A stretch of DNA of 64,000 nt from Rheinheimera sp. (GCF_030690345.1 NZ_JAUYGV010000007.1:248001-312000); one strand, 5' to 3'. Shown: positions 16,639-24,726, counted from the first letter of the stretch. A program made the numbers and translations. Notes: generated from the sequence alone by a model not told the origin.

Positions 16639-16839
16639 TTATGACTGCAGCACTGTCAGATTATTGGCAGCGCGCTGGCGCTGCTGGATCCATTCGTCTA
16701 TTTCTTCCTCTGACCAGGCCACAGAGCGGGGCCCTATCTGAAAGGCTGCCGGCGCGTCACCTTTTGTAACCATGGCGTACCAGGTGGTTTTGCTAACAGG
16801 CACCTTCTTTAAAACGTCGCGTAATCTTATTAACTGCAT
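16639..16839 (-). CDS. AlpA family excisionase/regulator
   Basis: Small DNA-binding protein of 66 residues with the AlpA/MerR-like winged helix: QLIRLRDVLKKVPVSKTTWY, then PRSVAWSEEEIDEWIQQR. AlpA proteins regulate or act as directionality factors for P4-type integrases. It lies 83 bases inside the left att core, at the end of the leftward early operon, while its likely partner Int2 is at the other end of the prophage; the two become neighbours when the phage DNA is circular. Confidence 0.88.
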   Translation of the reverse strand: MQLIRLRDVLKKVPVSKTTWYAMVTKGDAPAAFQIGPRSVAWSEEEIDEWIQQRQRAANNLTVLQS

Positions 16840-16842
16840 TTC

Positions 16843-17301
16843 TCACCCCACATGCGGCAGCAACGGCGGCAGTTTGCCGGTGCGCTGCGCTTCGTTAATT
16901 TCCGGTAACAGGCGCTGGCCAACGGTTTCTCCATCGGGCAATACCAGGTGCGCCATAAACTCTTCGTCGAATGTTGTAATGCCGGCTTCCACAGCTTCCA
17001 GTTTGGCTTTAACCACCAGAGCAAGTGCACGGTACCGTTGCCGGCAAGCTTGGTCCCACTCTTTAAGTGCTGCTGTTTCGCTGCGGTCGCGGCCGGTGTC
17101 AGTAGTCCAGAACTGCTTATCCGTTTTCGCCGGCAGCGGAACGACAATACGAACCTGCCGGCCGCCCATAACGAAACCGACAGCAACGCTGCCAGGCTTT
17201 GTGCCATACATAAACTGGTCGGCGCCGTATTTGGTTAGCGTACGCTCAATTTCCATAACGCTGGCACTGGTGCCTACTGATGTTTTTTCTGCGTAGGCCA
17301 T
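16843..17301 (-). CDS. Conserved phage protein, unknown function
   Basis: Soluble 152-residue protein without an assigned function. The N-terminal pattern (MEIERTLTKYGADQF...GFVMGGRQVRIVVPLP) and the later WDQACRQRYRALALVVKAKLEAVEAG recur in many siphophage early regions as I recall. The start overlaps the stop of the next upstream gene by one base (TAATG), and alpA follows 3 bases later, so it belongs to the leftward early operon. Confidence 0.75.
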   Translation of the reverse strand: MAYAEKTSVGTSASVMEIERTLTKYGADQFMYGTKPGSVAVGFVMGGRQVRIVVPLPAKTDKQFWTTDTGRDRSETAALKEWDQACRQRYRALALVVKAKLEAVEAGITTFDEEFMAHLVLPDGETVGQRLLPEINEAQRTGKLPPLLPHVG

Positions 17302-17849
17302 TAGTTGCCTGCCTTAGCATTGGCTTCGGCCTTTGCAATTAATTGCGCTAGTCTTGGCGTAGTTTCTGGCAGTGGCATCCACAACAGCGGCTTTGCCGCA
17401 TGGTCAAAGCTGCAGCCATTCCAGAAATACCAGCCTGCACTAATCGGCGGGTGATCATCGATACAATGGCCACCTGGCATGTAATGGCCAACTAAGCATC
17501 GGTGTGAAATTCCAGCGCGCTGCTGAACAAGTAGAATAACTTCCCGACCATCCTTAGGTGCTGTGTCCATAAATTCCCACGCATCATCAGGTAAGGGTTT
17601 ACGCGCCTTGTCGCCTACAACTGCCGAAGCAGCTGGAAATACAACCATTTCCTGAAATAGGCTTGGCCGGCACTTATCTTTGCCGCTTATTCGGTTGAAT
17701 AATTTCTCTGTGTTTTCAGCATCGCTGCATGCGATAAAAACATCACCGTAGTTTCTGTGCCTCATAATGGTGCCGATAACTTCGGCGCAGCGTTGCTTTT
17801 TTGGTACCTTGCCATAGTTCATGGGGAAGTCTGCTTGCTTAGCCATCAC
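17301..17849 (-). CDS. Phage early protein with DUF551-like C-terminus
   Basis: 182 residues. The second half matches the DUF551 pattern: WEFMDTAPKDGREVILLV, a GHY stretch, GWYFWNGCSFDHAAKPLLWMPLPE. DUF551 proteins are common in temperate phage early regions; function unknown. The first half (residues 1-85) has no recognised domain. ATGATG start overlapping the upstream stop by four bases. Confidence 0.72.
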   Translation of the reverse strand: MMAKQADFPMNYGKVPKKQRCAEVIGTIMRHRNYGDVFIACSDAENTEKLFNRISGKDKCRPSLFQEMVVFPAASAVVGDKARKPLPDDAWEFMDTAPKDGREVILLVQQRAGISHRCLVGHYMPGGHCIDDHPPISAGWYFWNGCSFDHAAKPLLWMPLPETTPRLAQLIAKAEANAKAGN

Positions 17850-18856
17850 GCACCACCCTTAGCCTGCTGGCGTATTTGTTTAGCATCTTCATCATCCCAA
17901 GCTGGTACAATAACGCCGTAGTTATCTTTAACGTGGTTACGTGCGGTTTGATAAACGTCGTATACATTCAAATCGGCAGGAACAAATCCGCTTAGATGCG
18001 CACCTCTTATTACATCCGCGAAATTCATCACAGCTTTAGCCGAAACCTCAGCATCACGGGCGGCGAGGCATTGGGCGGGATTTTTAAACTCGGCCAATTG
18101 CATTAATCTTGCAAAGTTACGGTCCATTGCCGAAAGATGGCAAGCTTTAACTGCCTCCTGCAACTGCTCAACCTGCGCAGCCAGTTCCGTTACTTTCTTC
18201 TGCGCCGCATAATGGTCCTGATATGCCTGTATTTTCTTATTCTCAGATGCGATAAATTCGCTCGTTAAAACCAAAGGGCTTTCACCGCGCTGGTGCAGCA
18301 TCATGGCGAAGTTGGCTATATCTTCGAATGTTCCAAAATTGGCTTTGTTCAAATGAGCAACTAGCTGGCTGGCTAAAAACTCACCGCTGCAGTTTTCTTT
18401 ATCATCCCAGCCGCTACGGCCTTTTGCTCTGGCTATCGCAAGTTTAAATTTCATAGCAGCGGCAAAGTTGTCAGCAGCAACATCGTCAGGGTGTATTTCT
18501 CTGTCGGCATCCGTCAGCCTGTAGTGGCTTAGGCGCAACTGGATATTTTCGACCAGATCATCAGCGCTTTGGTTTGCCATCAGCGCGCCGTCTAAGCTGG
18601 CGCAGAAGTCGCTGATTTCATCCAGCACACCGGCCAGTTTGTATTTTGCCGTGTCTCGCTCGGCTGTCAGGTCAGCAATGCGCTGGGCCAGTAAATCATT
18701 ACCGGCCGGCACCAAATCCGCCCGCACATACCGCGTGGCATCTACTTCTTTCATGCCTTCGCCTGGTGCTGGGTCTTCGCACCAGATATGGTCGTGGTCG
18801 TCACCAAGCATCGGCACCAGGTATATTTCAGCTGGGTTTTGTTTTTTGTCGATCAT
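17846..18856 (-). CDS. Ea-like early phage protein with coiled-coil segments
   Basis: 336 residues from the ATG at 18856, which has AGGAG ahead of it. Charged coiled-coil stretches (about 55-80 and 215-240) flank a block RSGWDDKENCSGEFLASQLV and FGTFEDIANFAMMLHQRG that recurs in Ea22-like and related early phage proteins. The molecular role is not known. Overlaps the methylase gene by four bases. Confidence 0.65.
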   Translation of the reverse strand: MIDKKQNPAEIYLVPMLGDDHDHIWCEDPAPGEGMKEVDATRYVRADLVPAGNDLLAQRIADLTAERDTAKYKLAGVLDEISDFCASLDGALMANQSADDLVENIQLRLSHYRLTDADREIHPDDVAADNFAAAMKFKLAIARAKGRSGWDDKENCSGEFLASQLVAHLNKANFGTFEDIANFAMMLHQRGESPLVLTSEFIASENKKIQAYQDHYAAQKKVTELAAQVEQLQEAVKACHLSAMDRNFARLMQLAEFKNPAQCLAARDAEVSAKAVMNFADVIRGAHLSGFVPADLNVYDVYQTARNHVKDNYGVIVPAWDDEDAKQIRQQAKGGA

Positions 18857-19704
18857 GCTGCCGCTCCTTCTTTGGCTGCGCATAGCTCTGGCCCCGCTGG
18901 CAGTTGTAAACCATCAGTTGACAACTCAGCCACTGGCAACTCGTAAGCATTATTTACAGGTTCGCCGGGCTCAGCATCATCTGGCCGCTGCTCTAAAGTT
19001 GCGCTTGCGTATTGCTGAGCTAGTTCGGTGGCGCGTTGCTCGACCATGATCGCCAGGCTATGGCTTATTTCTGCTAGCTGGTCGCTGTGTTGATAGTTAA
19101 CCCGTATTTCACCCAGCTTTCCGAACACCTCAGCGAACCACGCTAAGTTCGGGCCGAAGTAAGTGATAACGCTGCCCTTGGTGCAACCTCCGACTTTTTT
19201 ACCATCTGCGCCTACATAGTGGATCCGACCAAATGGGAAGCATTGCGGCTGTTTGAGTAGTGGCATAAACCATGTTTCCGACGAGCTGCAATAAGTGACA
19301 ATTACCGCCTCTTTAACACGGCCAGACTGATACTCTGTCAGCAGCTTGTTTATCCATTCTGTGTTACCTGGTATATCCTCGGTAATGCAGTGGCCGCGCT
19401 GTTTGTCACTTGCCTTGGTGCGTGGTTTGCAGTTTTTCTTTTTGCAATTCGGCTTACATGCCATCTCGCCGCGGTGAAACGGGTGATTCATCCATACACG
19501 GCCGTGCCATTCTTGCTGCAGGCCGTCAGTTTCTTTGGTGTAAATCTGGCTGGCGCCAATCCACTGGTTGGCAAAGTCGCAGCTGGCCGGATCTAAGTCG
19601 ATGCCGCCCATGACTTCACGCGCTGCGTTCGTCCACTCCGGCGGCGTGTAATATTCGAAGCCATCCTCTGCGCTGGTTTGGTTTACTAAGCTGGCGTTGT
19701 TCAT
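18853..19704 (-). CDS. Phage DNA N-6-adenine methyltransferase (Dam, PF05869 type)
   Basis: 283 residues. The start EYYTPPEWTNAAREVMGGID and DPASC form the phage Dam family opening; the catalytic tetrapeptide appears as NHPF in VWMNHPFHRG rather than NPPF. Directly after it is a Cys/His/Lys-rich insertion (ACKPNCKKKNCKPRTK and later HC) that could bind metal. EAVIVTYCSSSETWFMPLLK and GSVITYFGPN complete the fold. Likely protects phage DNA from host restriction or changes host expression. Four-base overlaps on both sides place it in the early operon. Confidence 0.87.
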   Translation of the reverse strand: MNNASLVNQTSAEDGFEYYTPPEWTNAAREVMGGIDLDPASCDFANQWIGASQIYTKETDGLQQEWHGRVWMNHPFHRGEMACKPNCKKKNCKPRTKASDKQRGHCITEDIPGNTEWINKLLTEYQSGRVKEAVIVTYCSSSETWFMPLLKQPQCFPFGRIHYVGADGKKVGGCTKGSVITYFGPNLAWFAEVFGKLGEIRVNYQHSDQLAEISHSLAIMVEQRATELAQQYASATLEQRPDDAEPGEPVNNAYELPVAELSTDGLQLPAGPELCAAKEGAAA

Positions 19705-20603
19705 GCCGCCACCCCAACCACTCCATGAATAGAGGCCATCACCCGGCGCAGTTCTGTGGTTAGCAGATACAAGTCGGCGGTTAGGCGGCCGTATAAATCC
19801 TCGTGGCCCATTTCATCGTTCTGGCAGGTAAGTAGCTCATGCCACTTAATGCCGGTAATGGCGCCATCGTCGGTAATGGTGAAGTCGCACACTTCAGCCT
19901 TGCTCAGCTGTAGCTTGGTTACCAGCTTATCCTGCAGGTGGCTTTGCACTTCGCTGGCGCTTAACAGGTGGTTGGCGAACTGGGCTTTGGCGCCTTCTTC
20001 GTCTGGCGCTTTAAGCAGGGCGTTGTGGCCCAGCGCTAATTCAGCCGGCAGGCTTTGGTTTTGCAGCCACAGCTGCAGCTGGCTATTCAGCTTGTGGTTA
20101 TCCAGCCAGGGCAGCGCGGGCAGGGTGCCGATAGCTTTACGCAGCAGGGCTAAAACATCCTCTGCTTTGCTGGCGCTTGCGGTATCAACAATAATTTGGT
20201 TACCGGCCATATCAATGTAAGCGTGGGTAACGCTGCTGCGGCTGAAAGCGCGGGGCAGCAGACTTAACTGCAGTTCTTCTTTTAGCTGCTGCTTTTCTTT
20301 ACGGCTTAATGGGCGGCCTTTTTCTTGTTCGGCAGCTTCAATTTTCGGCAGCAGTTCTTCGTTAATTACAGCAGCCGGCAGCAGCTTTTCAGTGCGCTTA
20401 ATAGCCACAACCAGTACACCATTTAGCAGCTGCACTACCAGCGGTTTAATGCTGCTATGCAGTGGCTGGCAAAAGCCGGTGCAAACAGATTCCTGCGCGC
20501 TAAGCGGGCGGGCTTTAAATTCTGCCAGTGCGTGCTCCAGCGTTTCGGCGTTAACCTGCAGCGGAGCAGACAGGCGGTATATACGGGCGTTTTTTATGTT
20601 CAT
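19701..20603 (-). CDS. rdgC: RdgC-like recombination-associated protein
   Basis: 300 residues, matching RdgC length. Family signs: IKNARIYRL at the N-terminus, an E-x-LLPRAFS-like block, AYIDMAGNQIIVDTASASKAEDVLALLRKAIG, and the C-terminal part. RdgC forms a DNA-encircling ring that restrains RecA. Prophage copies may influence host recombination or protect phage DNA. The start codon is at 20603 and it overlaps both neighbours slightly, so it is part of the leftward operon. Confidence 0.87.
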   Translation of the reverse strand: MNIKNARIYRLSAPLQVNAETLEHALAEFKARPLSAQESVCTGFCQPLHSSIKPLVVQLLNGVLVVAIKRTEKLLPAAVINEELLPKIEAAEQEKGRPLSRKEKQQLKEELQLSLLPRAFSRSSVTHAYIDMAGNQIIVDTASASKAEDVLALLRKAIGTLPALPWLDNHKLNSQLQLWLQNQSLPAELALGHNALLKAPDEEGAKAQFANHLLSASEVQSHLQDKLVTKLQLSKAEVCDFTITDDGAITGIKWHELLTCQNDEMGHEDLYGRLTADLYLLTTELRRVMASIHGVVGVAA

Positions 20604-20965
20604 AATGTGATACCTGCTGTGTAATCTTTGCTGCTGTCATATGGCATCCAGCGCTTGGTTATTTTCTTGCGGCCTTTTTTGTCTTTGGTTTCGACAGGGG
20701 CCTTGATCATCACCGTTAAACGGCTGGCGCCGCCTTTACTGGCCAAATATATAAACTCGCCGCAGGTGCTGGGCGTGCTGAACTCACCGCTTAGAATTAC
20801 CGGCTTCATTTGCTGCATATACTTTTCAGTGGCCGCGTTTAACGCTTCCTGATACTCAGCAGGTGTAAGCTGGCGCAGACTGTCGCCTTTGCCGGTAGTT
20901 TTCGGGGTTTTCTTGATGGCCATTGCCCGGGCCTTGGCCTGGTTAATGCCGAATACTGCAAACAT
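20600..20965 (-). CDS. Hypothetical early phage protein
   Basis: 121 residues, basic, no recognised domain. An internal ATG at residue 15 (MAIKKTPKTTGKGDS) could be the real start. The middle holds EFIYLASKGGASRLTVMIKA; the tail is Lys-rich. Overlaps rdgC by four bases. Confidence 0.6.
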   Translation of the reverse strand: MFAVFGINQAKARAMAIKKTPKTTGKGDSLRQLTPAEYQEALNAATEKYMQQMKPVILSGEFSTPSTCGEFIYLASKGGASRLTVMIKAPVETKDKKGRKKITKRWMPYDSSKDYTAGITL

Positions 20966-20979
20966 GGTTATGCCTCCGG

Positions 20980-21303
20980 TTAGTGAAATTTGCCGTTAGT
21001 GCAGTGGTAAACCTCGTGGCCCAGCGTTGCCATTTCATAGGCTCTGTTTGGTCGTGGCCGTATAACGAACACTTCGCAAATGTTGTCGTTTGGCGACCAG
21101 AACGCCGCCCCGGATTGGGCCTCGTCCATTTGGAACTTTTTAACGTCCATCACTATGCGATCAAGTTGGTGCTTGTCTTTGGCGTAGTGGATCGTGATCA
21201 GTAGCTGTTGTCCGGAGCGGTCAAATTCAGACGCCGCCAGCCCGCCAACGCAAAACGTGATGCAGGCGCAGATAAATACGATTAATGCAGTTTTTGCTTT
21301 CAT
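20980..21303 (-). CDS. Small exported protein with HExxH motif (putative minimal metallopeptidase)
   Basis: 107 residues. Residues 1-24 form a hydrophobic signal or membrane anchor. The body ends with a zinc-protease-type helix LGHEVYHCTNGKFH: HEVYH at 96-100, Cys101, and a final His107 that could act as third ligand. No larger peptidase domain is present, so it would be an unusually small metalloenzyme acting in the envelope, or a metal-binding protein. Start overlaps the upstream stop (ATGA). I do not recognise a named family. Confidence 0.65.
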   Translation of the reverse strand: MKAKTALIVFICACITFCVGGLAASEFDRSGQQLLITIHYAKDKHQLDRIVMDVKKFQMDEAQSGAAFWSPNDNICEVFVIRPRPNRAYEMATLGHEVYHCTNGKFH

Positions 21304-21662
21304 GGGTTTACCTCACTGTTAACGGCAGACTGGACCAGCTTTAGCCCTGCGGGGCTTAACCAGTAACGGCCTTCATGGCATTGCAGCAGGCCCATTTGGC
21401 GAAGCTCTTCTGCCAGTGCCGCGCCGCGGCCTTTTGGTTTAATGTCGTAAATTTCAAACTGAACAGGGTGAAACGCCATATCGGCAGAATTAAAGCGAAA
21501 AGCGCGGTGCCATTCCCACGCTACATACAGGCCGGCACGCTGTGCGTATGTCATAGTTTCCAGCTTGCTTACCACTTCAAACTCTCCACCAACCAGGCGG
21601 ATAGAAGCCGGTACCGGCGCTGCAGCTTTATGCTGCAATGCAAGGCTTAACGATGTGGTCAT
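21300..21662 (-). CDS. Hypothetical early phage protein, winged-helix-like
   Basis: 120 residues from the ATG at 21662, which has AGGAG seven bases ahead. The C-terminal half (RGAALAEELRQMGLLQCHEGRYWLSPAG split here for brevity) looks like a winged-helix end in which a recognition helix is followed by a strand pair. No named family recognised. Coupled by a 4-base overlap to the HExxH gene. Confidence 0.6.
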   Translation of the reverse strand: MTTSLSLALQHKAAAPVPASIRLVGGEFEVVSKLETMTYAQRAGLYVAWEWHRAFRFNSADMAFHPVQFEIYDIKPKGRGAALAEELRQMGLLQCHEGRYWLSPAGLKLVQSAVNSEVNP

Positions 21663-21784
21663 GGTTTGGCTCCTACTGTGATGGCAGCCACAAACAAAAC
21701 CAGAAAAACAACGCATAGAGCGGCGGTTAACCAGTCAAATGGCCAGCGCTTGGTGATGTTTACGTAGTCTGTTAGTGGTTTCAT
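21659..21784 (-). CDS. Small membrane protein, first gene of the leftward early operon
   Basis: About 41 residues from the ATG at 21784: a short polar head (MKPLTDYVNITKRW) and one transmembrane segment (LTAALCVVFLVLFVAAITV). An upstream in-frame ATG at 21850 would overlap the operator sites and is less likely. Its first position after the operators suggests it is repressed in the lysogen. Function unknown. Confidence 0.5.
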   Translation of the reverse strand: MKPLTDYVNITKRWPFDWLTAALCVVFLVLFVAAITVGAKP

Positions 21785-21798
21785 TAATTGATGCTCAA

Positions 21799-21858
21799 AG
21801 TTCACATATGAACTAATATGTACCAATGGTTCATAAATGTAAAGTACCAAAAGTACAT
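21799..21858. promoter_or_regulatory. Left operator cluster (repressor binding sites)
   Basis: Three palindromic sites lie ahead of the leftward operon: GTTCACATATGAAC (21800-21813), ATGTACCAATGGTTCAT (21818-21834) and GTACCAAAAGTACAT (21844-21858). The core of the last is repeated exactly in the cI-cro interval (25212-25226), as expected for left and right operators of one phage repressor. Confidence 0.7.
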
Positions 21859-21981
21859 ATTTATTTCTTGAGTGTGTTTTTTAGTAGATTTCATGGTCAA
21901 AGGGGGTTACAACAGGAGGGTGGGGAGTTCCGGATATTTCCGCTTTTTGCCGAAGTTTTCCGGCTGTTTCCTATGCAAGCA

Positions 21982-22009
21982 TTGCTTACCACGACTATGC
22001 TGGTATAAT
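21982..22009 (+). promoter_or_regulatory. Promoter of the YafO-like toxin operon with TTCCG repeats upstream
   Basis: TTGCTT, a 16-base spacer and an extended -10 TGGTATAAT. Upstream, TTCCGG (21928), TTTCCG (21937) and TTTTCCGG (21956) repeat and could be an autoregulatory operator. Confidence 0.55.
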
Positions 22010-22059
22010 TCTGGCCCGCCGCCGGAATGCTTTCTGATTGGTTGAGTTGAGGAATTGAA

Positions 22060-22668
22060 ATGATAGTTGCTTTAAAAGATTTTGACGTAAGCTTTCCTGG
22101 TGAAAATGCTCATCAAAGCTTGCTGTTGAATAAAATCATGAAAAAAGTTGCTGATTTCGCAAAATCATCCGTTAAAGTTGATCAGAACCAACAGGCTTTA
22201 GTCAGGCAGGCGGAAGCCATTTGTGAGCTTCATGAACATACCAAGTTAGCTTATAATCAACTTAATAATTATTTTGTTGAAACTATAAGTCGATATAACG
22301 CTGATCCTGATGATTTTGCAGATCAGATGGAACGCTACAGCAATGATAAAATTGTTGAAACCATTGAGTTCTTTAGAGCTAAGTTAATTCAAATGGAACT
22401 TGCGAATACTCCTGTTTTCGAATCATTAGAAAAATTCGAAAAGAAAGCAAAGTTAGTAAGAAATGCCAAAATAAGTAACGCTTTAATAGTTATTAGAAGG
22501 CATAAGGAATTATGGTTTGATCACAACGTAAAAGTTGGTGAAATAATTTCTATTTTGAATCAATTTGTTGAATGTCCTTCGTTCCCTGCAGGGCAGTCTG
22601 TCTTTAGCCGTGATTACATTTCTGCGTTATCCTCATCAGGCGCAAAATTTTTAGAATCTCTGCACTAA
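22060..22668 (+). CDS. Unknown protein, putative partner of the YafO-like toxin
   Basis: 202-residue, mostly helical, charged protein of no family I recognise. The residues DQMERYSNDKIVETIEFFRAK and SLEKFEKKAKLVRNAK suggest long helices. It is AT-rich compared with the neighbouring phage genes, pointing to recent gain. GAGGAAT precedes the ATG. The toxin-like gene begins 9 bases after its stop with a shared promoter upstream, the arrangement of an antitoxin-toxin pair; at 202 residues it would be far larger than YafN (about 97) and has no visible helix-turn-helix. Confidence 0.6.
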   Translation: MIVALKDFDVSFPGENAHQSLLLNKIMKKVADFAKSSVKVDQNQQALVRQAEAICELHEHTKLAYNQLNNYFVETISRYNADPDDFADQMERYSNDKIVETIEFFRAKLIQMELANTPVFESLEKFEKKAKLVRNAKISNALIVIRRHKELWFDHNVKVGEIISILNQFVECPSFPAGQSVFSRDYISALSSSGAKFLESLH

Positions 22669-22677
22669 GGTAGTAGT

Positions 22678-23082
22678 ATGACATGGAAGGTTGAGGTTCT
22701 GCAGGAATCTTTTTCTGCAGTTAACGTAAAATCTGCAGGGTATTTGGTTCAGGCTTTTCGACAGTGGTTGAATAACAATAAACTACACAAAGGTTTTGGG
22801 CGATATGGTCGACTGACAATACCTAAGAGTACAGATGATGTGAACCTATCTAGGGTGCATATTTTTGATGATGAAAAGACAGCTGAATTCGATCAAAAAA
22901 GAACTCCGACATTCCACAGAAAATCTGACGCCTATTTAGTCTATGCAATAAACCCAAATAATCCTGAGCACTACCTTTTATTAGTAGTTATTGACCCAAA
23001 AGCTCATGATAAAGTAAATCAAATTAACTTTGTTATAACCTTGATAGAGTTAGCAAAAAAGAAATTTGGTATTACCTGGTAA
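22678..23082 (+). CDS. YafO-like mRNA interferase toxin (putative)
   Basis: 134 residues. The order of blocks matches YafO (Toxin_YafO): KGFGRYGRLTIPKS against YafO's FGRD block, LSRVHIFDD against its HIH segment, HRKSDAYLVYAI against RTNDEAHLVY, and LLLVVIDPKAHDKV against ILKPEPHK. YafO cleaves mRNA on the ribosome. AT-rich, and convergent with the kinase-partner gene whose stop lies 2 bases away. Assignment is by remembered motif spacing and is moderate. Confidence 0.58.
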   Translation: MTWKVEVLQESFSAVNVKSAGYLVQAFRQWLNNNKLHKGFGRYGRLTIPKSTDDVNLSRVHIFDDEKTAEFDQKRTPTFHRKSDAYLVYAINPNNPEHYLLLVVIDPKAHDKVNQINFVITLIELAKKKFGITW

Positions 23083-23083
23083 A

Positions 23084-23965
23084 TCATGCCGCCTCAGCTG
23101 AAACTATACGCTGGGCTGCTCCCTCTGCTGTGTAGGCGGCCATTACCCTTAGCTGTTGTTTATCGCCAGTTTCTTCCAGTTCAACAAAAGCCTCGTTTAA
23201 CCTGCCTATTTCCCGCTCTGAATAAGCCGGGTCGTTATCTTTTGGCCGGTACAGTATTAATTCATAGCTTTGGCTGCTTTTAAATAACTGCTGTTCGTTG
23301 TATTCGCGCAGGGTTTCTAAGTCCCACAGCTTTGCTTTGGCAGTTTTTACCAAACCGGATATACCATGCCCGGGTATTATGCGGCCAAGCTGCGCAGCTA
23401 AATTGCGACCTACATAGTCGAACCTTGTAACGCCTTTGCTGGTTAGCTTTAACTGGCGGTTAAATGCTACGGCAAGGTTAGGACGCAGCAATGTAGTTGC
23501 TTCGCGTACCATTGTGGCCCAGCGGTCTGTTGCGGGTGAGTCGTCGGCAATGCTGTCGTCTGCTGCGGTAAAATCACTCATAGCTGATAAAAACGCATGG
23601 TTGCGTGCAACTGTTCTTACCATCATGGTTAGATCGGTTACATGGCCGGTGATAATGCTGCCAAGAATTACACCAGGCACTGGTGATTGCCAATCGGTTA
23701 AGTTTTTGTGTTGCGCGGTGAAATTTTTCAAGCTGGATAATGCTACTTCAACCAGATTGAGTAATTTATGTGAGGCTGCACCCAACATACAGGCCGCAGT
23801 TTCGTCTTTAATGGTACGTACAATAACGCTTTGGCCATCTTGGCCTAAAGCTGCAACGCCAACACAAATACGCTCGCCGGAACCAACAATAGGCTCAATA
23901 TAAACAGGGCAAGCTTTGGCGCTGTATTCTGGTAGTGTCGGAAAGTGTTGTTCGCTAATTTGCAT
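23084..23965 (-). CDS. Unknown partner protein of HipA-like kinase
   Basis: 293 residues, no family I can name with confidence. The opening VYIEPIVGSGERICVGVAAL faintly recalls the first strands of DUF3037-type proteins, which sit beside HipA-like kinases in other genomes, but it is much longer. Helical middle and end (YSEREIGRLNEAFVELEETG). Its ATG overlaps the kinase stop by one base (TAATG), so both are made from one transcript, which also carries cI. Role unknown; a kinase substrate, antitoxin or sensor are possible. Confidence 0.6.
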   Translation of the reverse strand: MQISEQHFPTLPEYSAKACPVYIEPIVGSGERICVGVAALGQDGQSVIVRTIKDETAACMLGAASHKLLNLVEVALSSLKNFTAQHKNLTDWQSPVPGVILGSIITGHVTDLTMMVRTVARNHAFLSAMSDFTAADDSIADDSPATDRWATMVREATTLLRPNLAVAFNRQLKLTSKGVTRFDYVGRNLAAQLGRIIPGHGISGLVKTAKAKLWDLETLREYNEQQLFKSSQSYELILYRPKDNDPAYSEREIGRLNEAFVELEETGDKQQLRVMAAYTAEGAAQRIVSAEAA

Positions 23966-24723
23966 TAGAATAGCTCTTGTTGCTCACTGTGCCTGGCAAT
24001 TAGCCCGGGCAAGGCATTTATTCTTGCTACTAACGATATTAGCTTATTTTGCGCTTCTGCAACACAACCTATTTCGGAACACCTTGCCGCTTGCAACACC
24101 TTGGCTGTATCAATTTCTTGATACTTAGGCATTTCTGTCGTCAGTTTCTTTTTTAGCTGAGCTATGCCGAATTCGTTCTGAATACCTTTAACCAGGTTTG
24201 CTAAGATGTTTTCAAATGCAGCTGTAGCGTCTTCCGTTGGTGTTGTTGTCCATAATGCTCTGGCGTGGTCGATAAGATGCCAGTTGTCTCCACCGTCCCA
24301 TAAAAAGTTGCCGGTGTTTCTGTCGGGGTTGGCTATCCATTCATCAAACAGAGCGGCATCGTGCAGCTGGCGCCAATTCGCTAAAGCAGCAATTATTGCA
24401 TGTTGCTGAACTTGATCAGCTAATGACCAGTGCCGTTTAAACGATGGCATATCCGCATCTTCGCTGCCGATAATGTAAGTTGCGTTTAGTAAATTATTTG
24501 GGTCGCGGACAACATAGGTTTGCGTTATCGGCAAGCCTACTGCAGAACCAATAGTAGTGCACAGGCATTCTGCAATTAACTCTTGGTAGCTTACTTCTTT
24601 TATGTACAGCCGCGTGTCACCCGTGTGAGTTAATGCATCACCTAACCAAAGCGGTGAAATATTGCCAAGATCCGATATTTTGCGGGGTGCTGTATAGAGT
24701 GTGGCAAATCCAATTTGTTGCAA
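23965..24723 (-). CDS. HipA-like serine/threonine kinase domain protein
   Basis: 252 residues forming a single kinase fold. Lys42 (LYIKEV) and Glu52 fit the nucleotide-binding pair; the catalytic loop is FDEWIANPDRNTGNF (Asp127 or Asp134, Asn139) and the metal-binding Asp152 lies in LIDHAR. This D-x-DRNxxN...LIDH pattern is that of HipA-like and PI3/4-kinase-like bacterial kinases; it lacks the HipA N-terminal subdomain, as in the HipA_2 group. The start is TTG at 24723 with AAAGGA ahead, 3 bases after the cI stop. It is therefore expressed from the prophage as part of the repressor operon, typical of lysogenic conversion or defence genes. Confidence 0.75.
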   Translation of the reverse strand: MQQIGFATLYTAPRKISDLGNISPLWLGDALTHTGDTRLYIKEVSYQELIAECLCTTIGSAVGLPITQTYVVRDPNNLLNATYIIGSEDADMPSFKRHWSLADQVQQHAIIAALANWRQLHDAALFDEWIANPDRNTGNFLWDGGDNWHLIDHARALWTTTPTEDATAAFENILANLVKGIQNEFGIAQLKKKLTTEMPKYQEIDTAKVLQAARCSEIGCVAEAQNKLISLVARINALPGLIARHSEQQELF

Positions 24724-24726
24724 GGC

